This document shows positions 18,069 through 26,348 of a stretch of 40,716 bases of DNA, piece after piece (within the stretch, counting starts at the first letter, position 1; every line of letters starts with the position of its first letter). The notes beneath the pieces were generated by a model. That model ran no database searches and was not told the DNA's origin. It was given only the letters and a program-made list of their open reading frames with translations. Made by a program: the position numbers and the translations under genes. Source of the DNA: an uncultured Acetatifactor sp. (GTDB lineage Bacteria; Bacillota; Clostridia; Lachnospirales; Lachnospiraceae); assembly GCA_947584035.1 (NCBI GenBank), contig CANPWJ010000003.1:1-40716 (forward strand), written 5' to 3'.

Positions 18069-19049
18069 TTATTTTTTATCCCGGTCTGTGAACAGATTAC
18101 AAAGGCACATGACAATGGCAAACAATATCCCGGCGATGGGCCAGACGACCCATGTATCCCCCCAGGAATTTGTCAGAAAGCTCCATGCGAGGTATAGGAC
18201 GGTGGCACTCAGCCAATAGATGGATCCGACGGTTTCCCGGATCCGGATCTTTCTCCGATTCCGGAGCGCGTAGTCTCCCTCCTTCAAAAGCTTCTGCATA
18301 CTGGCCCAGCGCACACCGGCCGTGATAAAAAGCATCACTCCGATCCCAATCAAGAGCAGCGTGACAGCCAGCAGGACTGCGGCAAGGAACTCATTTTTCG
18401 TAAAGCTGCCGATGAAAAGAGGGATCGGGGAAAGAACGCACAGGCAGATGCCCGTGATATGGCATTTTGCATAAACGGCCCGATACGCCCGCTGTTTTTC
18501 CCGGACCATTTCGTCCACGCCGTACTCCGTTTCAAACGGTTCCTTGTCGAGGAACGCGAAGGGCGCGCTTCGGAAGCCGCAGGAGAGGAAAAGTGCCACC
18601 GCAGGCGTAAGGATGATCAGCAGCGTGACCATTCCGATCCCGACGGCTAGATTTTCGGAAACGGGAGGGTCTGGCAATTCTGTCGCAGCGCCGAAAAGAA
18701 GAAGCGGGATCGCGGCGACGATGCACAGAAAGACAGCCGCGGAAATGCGTTTGGCAACCCATGCCCTCAGCTCCAGGTATTCGTTCGCCTGTGCAGGGGA
18801 AACCCGTTTGACGGGCACACGGTCTGCGTCGTCCGTAAATTCTTCCTCCTCCAGCTCCTCCTTGAGAAGATAATCGGTCGTGACGCCAAAGAGCTTGCTG
18901 AGCAACAATAGCTTCTCCAGATCCGGCGCGGTCTGTGCGCTTTCCCATTTGGAAACCGCCTGTCTTGACACCTGCATTTTTTCCGCCAGCTCTTCCTGTG
19001 ACCAGCCGTTCCTTTTTCTTAAATTCGTTATCTTGTCCGCTAAAATCAT
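18069..19049 (-). CDS. XRE-family HTH protein with C-terminal membrane domain
   Basis: [56 protein letters not shown] followed by several TM segments. Confidence 0.9.
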   Translation of the reverse strand: MILADKITNLRKRNGWSQEELAEKMQVSRQAVSKWESAQTAPDLEKLLLLSKLFGVTTDYLLKEELEEEEFTDDADRVPVKRVSPAQANEYLELRAWVAKRISAAVFLCIVAAIPLLLFGAATELPDPPVSENLAVGIGMVTLLIILTPAVALFLSCGFRSAPFAFLDKEPFETEYGVDEMVREKQRAYRAVYAKCHITGICLCVLSPIPLFIGSFTKNEFLAAVLLAVTLLLIGIGVMLFITAGVRWASMQKLLKEGDYALRNRRKIRIRETVGSIYWLSATVLYLAWSFLTNSWGDTWVVWPIAGILFAIVMCLCNLFTDRDKK

Positions 19050-19380
19050 TTTTTCCCTCCACATAGTCTCATACTCTGTCGATGGCTCCAGGTGCCGTCT
19101 GTAAGGAAAAGTATAGCCTGTTTTGCGGTTGCATACCACCAAAGAACGGCTGGAAATTTGTCAACCGTGGGTTGCGCCAGCGGCTGGCGGCCGCCGGCCG
19201 GTCATCGGCCCTTTTCGCCAGTATAGCATAGACGGCAAAAATGCGTAAGGCGTAACGCGCGGAAAGGAAAGAGTAAAATTCGTAGTGACAGGACGCGCAG
19301 GGAGCATTATTATGAGAACAGGAAAGAAAATTCTAAGAAAGAGGATATAATTTTATAGAAATCGGGAGGAGCGGCGCGGG

Positions 19381-19986
19381 ATGAAAAAGAAGCTTCGGAT
19401 GGTATTGCTTGTCGGTCTGCTTTTGTGTGGATGTTCCCGGAAGAACACAGACTGGGACGGGAAAACGGCACGGGAATATCAGGCTGTTTTTTCCGGGTTT
19501 TCAGGGGAACCGGAAGAAATGAACGTGACCCTGTACACGAAGGAGCTACAGCGTTTTCCAGAAGGGGTTTTGTATGAACTGACCGTGGACAGTGAAGAAA
19601 CGGCTTTTGAAACCTATGAGCAGGATATGGAAGAGCGGCTGGATGGAGGGCTCTTTTTTGTGTGCGGCAGGGAAATTTATTTTATCCGCGGCGGGGAAGC
19701 GCGGGAAAATGATCCGTCCCCGGAGGAAATGATGCGGGCGGGGATTTTAGTGTGCAGCGAAACCGGGAAGGAGGACCCGCTTGGGGAGGAGAAGGGATGG
19801 CATACATATATTGCCGCGGATGGAGGCAGGAGAGAGTACCATGCCTACAACGACCAGACGGAAACCGGGTATTATGAGTGTTTTGTCTGGGAAGCCGAGA
19901 GAGGGCTGGTCCAATACTGGAGCGGATATGGAGCCCGATCCAGGGACGTGGAGTTATCTCTGCCCGGGGAAGAGCGTGTGCGATAA
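19381..19986 (+). CDS. Hypothetical lipoprotein
   Basis: MKKKLRMVLLVGLLLCGCS lipobox. Confidence 0.7.
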   Translation: MKKKLRMVLLVGLLLCGCSRKNTDWDGKTAREYQAVFSGFSGEPEEMNVTLYTKELQRFPEGVLYELTVDSEETAFETYEQDMEERLDGGLFFVCGREIYFIRGGEARENDPSPEEMMRAGILVCSETGKEDPLGEEKGWHTYIAADGGRREYHAYNDQTETGYYECFVWEAERGLVQYWSGYGARSRDVELSLPGEERVR

Positions 19987-20157
19987 ACCGTCAGGAACAG
20001 AAGCATACATAATTTTTCCGGTGCCCGGACAGGCTAACAGGGACAGAGAACGCGAATCTGCCGGGAAGGCAAAGAAGCGTCCTCGAAAGAAACCATCGTC
20101 ACAGGAGCCGGGGAAACCGCCGGGATCGCGGGAACCGGCTCTGACAGGGAGGGAAAG

Positions 20158-21138
20158 ATGGGGTTTGACAAAACGTCGCCCGGTGGGGGAGCAGAAATCT
20201 ATACCCGGCTGGAAAACGGCAAGGCGCTGCTGGAATTTTCCTTTTACTTGGAGGAGGCTGCGGAGCTGCCGGACCTGTTTGTGGAGGTGGTTCTTCGGGA
20301 CGGGCAGGGAAACTGTGTGATGAACTTTGTCTGTCCGGCGTCCCTGGAGGAGCCCGTCAGAGGGCTGCTCCTGCATCCTCATCTCTGGAACGGTGTGGAG
20401 GATCCCTATCTGTATGAGCTGGAGGCAGATCTGGTGCGCGGCCCGGGAGATCATCCGAGGATCCTGGATCGGCTGCGGCGGCTGGTTCCGCTGTGTACCT
20501 TTCAGAGAGCGCCCGAGGGCAGGTGGCTGCTCAACGGAAGCGCTTTTCCCCTGCGGGCCGTATCGTATCGGCTCCCGGCAAAGGAGCCAGGCAAAAGCCC
20601 GCGGGAGATCCGGGTTCTGCAGGATCTGAAAGGGATGCGGGACATGGGGGCAAACGCCGTCTGCCTGGAGCGGGGAAGCCTGGATCCGGGGTTCTATGAG
20701 CTGTGTTGTAAATATGGGCTTGCGCTGTTTGGCCCCGCCGCGGGCCGGGCCGCAGCCGGCTGCGGGGCTCCCGCAAGCTGGGAGGAGCTGTGGAAGGAAT
20801 CGGGCCGCGCTGCCGACCGGTATTATTATTACCGGGCGCTCTGGAGCGCAGCCCCCTTTGTATATCTCTGCAAGGACAGCCTGAAGCGGCAGGAGAACGG
20901 CCTTTATCAGGTGACCGCGTACAGCAATCGGAAAAAGGCGGCGCTCTATGTGGAGGGGCGACTCTTTGAGTTTCAGACCGGAGCCCCGGAATTTGTGTTT
21001 GTCGATGTGGAGATCCGTCATTTTCCCGCGGTTCTGACGGTGGAGGCGGATATGCTCTGTATGTCCGTGACGGTTTTCGGGGGACGTGTCTGCGGCGGGC
21101 CGATTAGTAGTAGCTTTTTGGGGAAGAAAGAGGTATAA
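20158..21138 (+). CDS. Shortened GH2-like protein, probably non-catalytic
   Basis: HLWNGVEDPYLYELEADL, WLLNGSAFPLRAVSY, DLKGMRDMGANAVCLERGSLDPGFYELCCKYGLALFG, RYYYYRALWSAAPFVYLC resemble separate GH2 landmarks. Confidence 0.65.
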   Translation: MGFDKTSPGGGAEIYTRLENGKALLEFSFYLEEAAELPDLFVEVVLRDGQGNCVMNFVCPASLEEPVRGLLLHPHLWNGVEDPYLYELEADLVRGPGDHPRILDRLRRLVPLCTFQRAPEGRWLLNGSAFPLRAVSYRLPAKEPGKSPREIRVLQDLKGMRDMGANAVCLERGSLDPGFYELCCKYGLALFGPAAGRAAAGCGAPASWEELWKESGRAADRYYYYRALWSAAPFVYLCKDSLKRQENGLYQVTAYSNRKKAALYVEGRLFEFQTGAPEFVFVDVEIRHFPAVLTVEADMLCMSVTVFGGRVCGGPISSSFLGKKEV

Positions 21139-21181
21139 TAGCAATTAGCATCGGATATTGGAAAGGAACAGCCATTACACT

Positions 21182-21490
21182 ATGAAGGTCAATACGTCTG
21201 TCATTGTGGATGGGGATTTGTGGGGGACCATAGAAGCGCATCAGGGGAAGCGTTTTCTGACGAAGAAGGGACTGCCGTTTACCTACTATGTGAAGGGCGG
21301 GGAGCTCTTTACCGACCGGCGGGAGCGGTCCATTACAAAGAGCACCTTTGATAAAGCCTATGAGAAGCTGTTGAGCGATCAGCTGGGCGAGGATCCGCCC
21401 CGCAGGATCGTGGGCCCCAAGACGTTGAATATGTATGGAGCCCCTTATATTTGGGCGGTTTTCGCGGGGATCGGGCTGATCGAGGAATAA
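21182..21490 (+). CDS. Hypothetical protein
   Basis: Uninterrupted ORF, MKVNTSVIVDGDLWGTIEAHQGKRFLTKKGLPFTYYVKG. Confidence 0.6.
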   Translation: MKVNTSVIVDGDLWGTIEAHQGKRFLTKKGLPFTYYVKGGELFTDRRERSITKSTFDKAYEKLLSDQLGEDPPRRIVGPKTLNMYGAPYIWAVFAGIGLIEE

Positions 21491-21497
21491 AATTTCA

Positions 21498-21527
21498 TTG
21501 ACATTTCCCCGGCGGATATGCTATAGT
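21498..21527 (+). promoter_or_regulatory. SigA-type promoter of the polyamine operon
   Basis: TTGACA 21498-21503, 18-bp spacer, TATAGT 21522-21527. Confidence 0.75.
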
Positions 21528-21592
21528 ACGGTTGTATGGAAAACAGTTGAAAGAGTCTTCCATGTAAATATTTTTTCGGCGACATGGGTTGC

Positions 21593-21853
21593 CTTATTGA
21601 TTGAGTTAAAAGCTCAAATTTTATAAGTTGGTCACTATAAACCAGTGCGGATGCACACCTAACTTGTGAAACGGTCAATAAGAGTAGTAAAAGTAAAATA
21701 TTTACTATATAGACTCTAAAACCTAATATCCATTACGTTATACAAAGAGAATTGTTTTTTGCGGAGTGTGTATTGCGCGCCGCAAGGAGCAGAGGAATCG
21801 GCAAAACAGTATGGATTTGTGAGCAAGTGACACAGGTGTCGCTTGCTTTTTTT
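21593..21853 (+). ncRNA. Candidate structured 5' leader (possible riboswitch/attenuator) of speD
   Basis: CTTATTGA 21593-21600 pairs with TCAATAAG 21675-21682, enclosing two further hairpins; ends in a terminator before the RBS. Confidence 0.5.
21822..21853 (+). terminator. Intrinsic terminator hairpin just upstream of the speD RBS
   Basis: AGCAAGTGACA-CAGG-TGTCGCTTGCT (11 bp with one wobble) followed by a T-run. Confidence 0.85.
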
Positions 21854-21874
21854 GTGGCAGGAAGAGGAGACGCT

Positions 21875-22633
21875 ATGAGTGATAAGATCACCCTCTATGG
21901 TTTCAACAATCTGACGAAATCCTTGAGCTTCAATATTTACGATGTCTGTTATGCAAAGACGCAGCGGGAGCAGAAGGATTATATTGCGTATATCGATCAG
22001 CAGTACAATTCGGAGCGTCTGACCAAGATCCTCACTACGGTGACGGATATGATCGGCGCCAACGTGCTCAATATTTCCAGCCAGGACTATGAGCCCCAGG
22101 GCTCCTCCGTGACGATCCTGATCGCGGAGAAAAGCATGGTGCCCGCGGGGGACACCACGGTGCTGCATCTGGATAAGAGCCATATCACCGTGCACACTTA
22201 TCCGGAATATCATCCGGAGACCTGTCTGGCCACGTTCCGGGTGGATATCGATGTGGCCACCTGCGGGGAGATCACGCCGCTTTCCACGCTGGATTACCTG
22301 ATCGGCTCCTTTGATTCCGACATCATCACCATGGATTACAGGGTGCGGGGATTTACCAGGGACGTCCAGGGGCACAAGCTCTTTATGGACCGCCGCATGA
22401 CCTCCATCCAGGAGTTTATCAACCGGGAGATCCTGCGCCGGTACGACGCGGTGGATATCAATGTGTACGACGCCAATATCTTTCACACCAAAATGCTTAT
22501 CAAGGAGATCGACCTGCAGAATTATCTGTTCAACAGCGATGTGTATGAGCTGCCGCCCCAGACCCGCCTTGAGATCACGGACAATCTGCGGCGGGAGATG
22601 ATCGAGATTTTCAGCGGAAGGAACGTGTATTAG
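21875..22633 (+). CDS. speD: S-adenosylmethionine decarboxylase proenzyme
   Basis: LDKSHITVHTYPEYHPE pyruvoyl-site motif and TCGEITPLSTLDYLI; RBS GGAAGAGGAG. Confidence 0.92.
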   Translation: MSDKITLYGFNNLTKSLSFNIYDVCYAKTQREQKDYIAYIDQQYNSERLTKILTTVTDMIGANVLNISSQDYEPQGSSVTILIAEKSMVPAGDTTVLHLDKSHITVHTYPEYHPETCLATFRVDIDVATCGEITPLSTLDYLIGSFDSDIITMDYRVRGFTRDVQGHKLFMDRRMTSIQEFINREILRRYDAVDINVYDANIFHTKMLIKEIDLQNYLFNSDVYELPPQTRLEITDNLRREMIEIFSGRNVY

Positions 22634-22637
22634 ATCC

Positions 22638-24098
22638 ATGGGAAGATTCAACCAGTCCAGGGCTCCGATCTATGAGGCGCTGGAGGAGTTCAGACAAAAC
22701 AGGATCGTGCCCTTTGATGTGCCGGGGCATAAGCGGGGACGGGGCAACCCGGAGCTGGTCGAGCTCCTGGGGCCGCGCTGCGTAGGCATTGACGTAAACT
22801 CCATGAAGCCGCTGGATAATCTCTGCCATCCGATATCGGTCATCCGGGAGGCGGAGGAGATGGCGGCGGAGGCGTTCGGAGCGGCCTACGCTTTTTTGAT
22901 GGTGGGAGGGACCACCTCCTCCGTGCAGAGCATGGTTTTGAGCGTCTGCAAGAAGGGGGATAAGATCATCCTGCCCCGAAATGTCCACCGGAGTGTGATC
23001 AATGCGCTGGTGCTGAGCGGCGCGACGCCGATCTACGTGAATCCCGACATGGACCGTAAGCTGGGGATCGCGCTGGGCATGAAGGTGTCCCAGGTGGAAC
23101 GGGCCGTCCGGGAGAATCCGGATGCGGTGGCGGTGCTGGTGAACAATCCCACCTACTACGGGATCTGTTCCGATCTGAGGACGATCGTAAAGCTGGCTCA
23201 TGCGAACGGCATGAAGGTGCTGGCGGACGAGGCCCATGGGACCCACTTCTATTTTGGCAGGAATATGCCGGTCTCCGCCATGGAGGCGGGGGCGGATATG
23301 GCAGCCGTCAGTATGCACAAGTCCGGCGGCAGCCTGACCCAGAGCTCCTTTCTGCTGGTGGGGCCGAATATGCAGCCGGGGTATGTGCGCCAGATCATCA
23401 ATCTGACCCAGACCACCAGCGCTTCCTATCTGCTTCTGGCCAGCCTGGACATTTCCCGGCGGAACCTGGCCCTCCGGGGGCGGGAGGAGTTTGCCAAGGT
23501 GACGGGGCTTGCGGAGTACGCCCGGGAGGAGATCAACCGGATCGGCGGCTATTACGCGTACACGGCGGAGCTCATCAACCATGACAGTATCTTTGACTTT
23601 GACCGGACCAAGCTGACGGTGAATACGCTGGGGATCGGCCTGGCGGGAATCGAGGTGTACGATCTTCTGCGGGACGAGTACGATATCCAGGTGGAGCTGG
23701 GCGATATCGCCAATATTCTCGCCTACGTCTCCATCGGGGACCGGGAGCGGGAGATCGAGCGTCTGATCAGCGCGCTGGCGGAGATCAAGCGGAAGTACCG
23801 CAGGGACAGCGCCGGGATGTTCACCCAGGAATACATAGACCCGAGGGTCCTGGTATCTCCCCAGGACGCGTTCTACGCGGAGAAGGAATCTCTGCCGATC
23901 CATGAGACAGAGGGGCGCGTCTGCAGCGAGTTTGTCATGTGCTATCCGCCGGGGATCCCCATCCTGGCCCCGGGGGAGGAGATCACCGCGGAGATCCTGC
24001 GGTATATTGCTTATGCTAAGGAGAAGGGCTGTTCCATGACAGGCCCGGAGGATCCGGGGATCGAGCGCCTGAATGTGTTGAAGGAGGTCTGGGCATAG
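22638..24098 (+). CDS. Orn/Lys/Arg decarboxylase family protein (likely arginine decarboxylase)
   Basis: VPGHKRGRG, DEAHGTHFYF, AVSMHKSGGSLTQSSFLL (PLP lysine). Confidence 0.92.
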   Translation: MGRFNQSRAPIYEALEEFRQNRIVPFDVPGHKRGRGNPELVELLGPRCVGIDVNSMKPLDNLCHPISVIREAEEMAAEAFGAAYAFLMVGGTTSSVQSMVLSVCKKGDKIILPRNVHRSVINALVLSGATPIYVNPDMDRKLGIALGMKVSQVERAVRENPDAVAVLVNNPTYYGICSDLRTIVKLAHANGMKVLADEAHGTHFYFGRNMPVSAMEAGADMAAVSMHKSGGSLTQSSFLLVGPNMQPGYVRQIINLTQTTSASYLLLASLDISRRNLALRGREEFAKVTGLAEYAREEINRIGGYYAYTAELINHDSIFDFDRTKLTVNTLGIGLAGIEVYDLLRDEYDIQVELGDIANILAYVSIGDREREIERLISALAEIKRKYRRDSAGMFTQEYIDPRVLVSPQDAFYAEKESLPIHETEGRVCSEFVMCYPPGIPILAPGEEITAEILRYIAYAKEKGCSMTGPEDPGIERLNVLKEVWA

Positions 24099-24959
24099 AT
24101 GGAATTTTGGTTTTCGGAGATGCACACGCCGGATGTAAAGCTGTCCATCCGGGTAGACAAGCAGCTTTACAGCGGACAGAGCAGCTTTCAGCGGATCGAT
24201 GTGTTTGAATCCCCGGAGTTTGGGAGATTTCTCACGCTGGACGGCTATATGATGCTGACGGAACGGGACGAGTTCATCTACCATGAGATGATCACCCATG
24301 TGCCGATGGCAGTCCATCCCGGGGCGCGGAGAGTGCTGGTGGTGGGAGCCGGCGACGGGGGCGTGGTGCGTGAGCTGGCCAAATACGACGGGATCGAACA
24401 GATCGACATGGTGGAGATCGACGAGCAGGTGGTGGAGGTGTGCAAAAAGTATCTTCCTCAGACTGCCGGTCGTCTGAAGGATCCCCGGGTCCGCATTTAT
24501 TATGAGGACGGGCTGCGGTTTATCCGCTCCCGGGAGGATCTCTACGATCTGATCATTGTGGACTCCACGGATCCCTTCGGCCCGGGGGAGGGGCTGTTTA
24601 CCAAAGAATTTTACGGAAACTGTTACCGGGCCCTGACGGAGGACGGCATCATGGTGAACCAGCACGAAAGCCCCTTTTACGGGGAGGATGCCAAAGCCTG
24701 TAGAAGAGCCCACAAGCGGATCGTGGACAGCTTCCCCATCAGCCGGGTGTACCAGGCGCATATCCCCACGTATCCGTCCGGGCATTGGCTGTTTGGTTTT
24801 GCGTCCAAGAAATATCATCCGATTCATGACCTGCGCGGGGAGGACTGGAAGCGTCTGGGGATCGAGACCCGATATTATACGCCGAAGCTGCACGAGGGAG
24901 CGTTTTGTCTGCCGGCGTATGTGGAGCAGCTGCTCCTGAGCGTGGAGCAGGAGACTTAA
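24099..24959 (+). CDS. speE: Spermidine synthase
   Basis: DEFIYHEMITHVPM, VLVVGAGDGGVVRELAKY, IVDSTDPFGPGEGLFTKEFY. Confidence 0.95.
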   Translation: MEFWFSEMHTPDVKLSIRVDKQLYSGQSSFQRIDVFESPEFGRFLTLDGYMMLTERDEFIYHEMITHVPMAVHPGARRVLVVGAGDGGVVRELAKYDGIEQIDMVEIDEQVVEVCKKYLPQTAGRLKDPRVRIYYEDGLRFIRSREDLYDLIIVDSTDPFGPGEGLFTKEFYGNCYRALTEDGIMVNQHESPFYGEDAKACRRAHKRIVDSFPISRVYQAHIPTYPSGHWLFGFASKKYHPIHDLRGEDWKRLGIETRYYTPKLHEGAFCLPAYVEQLLLSVEQET

Positions 24960-24992
24960 GACCACAGGAAACGATAAAAACGGAGGCTGAAA

Positions 24993-26252
24993 ATGGGAAA
25001 AATTTTGATCATCGGCTGCGGCGGAGTGGCTTCCGTAGCCATCCAGAAATGTGCGAAATGCGCGGAGACTTTTACGGAGATCTGTATTGCCAGCAGGACC
25101 AGGAGTAAGTGCGACGCCCTGAAGGCGAAATTGGAGGGAACCACCGGGGCGGTCATCACCACGGAGCAGGTGGACGCGGACAGGACGGAGGAACTCATCG
25201 CCCTGATCCGGCGCGTGCAGCCCCAGGTGGTCTTAAATCTGGCGCTGCCCTATCAGGATCTGACCGTCATGGACGCCTGTCTGGCGTGCGGGGTGGATTA
25301 CATTGACACGGCCAACTACGAGGCGGAGGACACGGAGGATCCCGCCTGGCGCGCGGTCTATGAAAAGCGGTGCCGGGAGGAGGGATTTACGGCCTATTTT
25401 GACTATTCCTGGCAGTGGGCCTATCGAGAGCGTTTTGAACAGGCGGGGATCACGGCGCTTTTGGGAACCGGCTTCGATCCCGGCGTAACCGGCGTGTTTT
25501 CCGCCTATGCGCAGAAGCATTATTTTGACGAGATCCATTCCATTGACATCCTGGACTGCAACGGCGGCGACCACGGGTATCCCTTTGCCACCAATTTCAA
25601 TCCGGAGATCAATCTGCGGGAGGTGTCCGCCAACGGCTCCTACTGGGAGAACGGCCACTGGGTGGAGACGAAGCCCATGGAGATCCGGCGGGAATACGAT
25701 TTTCCCCAGGTGGGGAAAAAGGACATGTACCTGCTCCACCATGAGGAGATCGAGTCTCTGGCGAAGAATATCCCTGGGGTGAGGCGCATCCGGTTCTTTA
25801 TGACCTTCGGCCAGAGCTATCTGACACACATGAAGTGTCTGGAAAATGTGGGGATGCTGCGCACGGATCCGGTGATGTTTCAGGGCAGGGAGATCGTGCC
25901 CATCCAGTTTTTAAAGACGCTTCTGCCGGATCCCGCCTCCCTGGGGCCCCGCACGGTGGGAAAGACCAACATCGGCTGCATCTTCACCGGGGTGAAGGAC
26001 GGAAGGGAGAGATCCGTCTATATCTACAATGTCTGCGACCATCAGGAATGTTACCGGGAGCTGGGAAGCCAGGCCATCTCCTATACCACCGGCGTGCCCG
26101 CCATGATCGGCGCGAAGCTGGTGATGGACGGCGTCTGGAAAAAGCCGGGAGTGTTCAATGTGGAGGAGTTTGACCCGGATCCCTACATGGAAGCGCTGAA
26201 CCGGTACGGTCTGCCCTGGGTGGTGGAGGAGAATCCGGTGCAGGTGGAGTGA
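24993..26252 (+). CDS. Saccharopine dehydrogenase-like protein (carboxynorspermidine synthase-like)
   Basis: MGKILIIGCGGVASVAIQKCA Rossmann start, family features, operon context. Confidence 0.85.
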   Translation: MGKILIIGCGGVASVAIQKCAKCAETFTEICIASRTRSKCDALKAKLEGTTGAVITTEQVDADRTEELIALIRRVQPQVVLNLALPYQDLTVMDACLACGVDYIDTANYEAEDTEDPAWRAVYEKRCREEGFTAYFDYSWQWAYRERFEQAGITALLGTGFDPGVTGVFSAYAQKHYFDEIHSIDILDCNGGDHGYPFATNFNPEINLREVSANGSYWENGHWVETKPMEIRREYDFPQVGKKDMYLLHHEEIESLAKNIPGVRRIRFFMTFGQSYLTHMKCLENVGMLRTDPVMFQGREIVPIQFLKTLLPDPASLGPRTVGKTNIGCIFTGVKDGRERSVYIYNVCDHQECYRELGSQAISYTTGVPAMIGAKLVMDGVWKKPGVFNVEEFDPDPYMEALNRYGLPWVVEENPVQVE

Positions 26253-26348
26253 CGGGCTTTGGGTGCAGCGGTTTTCTGATGCAAAAATGATGCGTGCCTC
26301 TGTTATCCTCTTTGACAGGAGATGAAAGCTGTCAGGAGGTGCAGGGGC

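Noticed and set aside
19160-19220. GC-rich hairpins (GCCAGCGGCTGGC, GGCCGGTCATCGGCC-CTTTT) between the XRE gene and the lipoprotein
   Set aside because: Possible terminator or small RNA but stems are short and no gene ends here; not enough support.
21752-21874. In-frame N-terminal extension of speD from a TTG at 21752
   Set aside because: Would be translated through the terminator hairpin; ATG at 21875 has a good RBS and matches expected SpeD length.
22611-24965. 784-aa minus-strand ORF opposite the speA-like and speE genes
   Set aside because: Covers two clear conserved genes; low-complexity His/Arg/Leu-rich translation typical of antisense frames in GC-rich genes.
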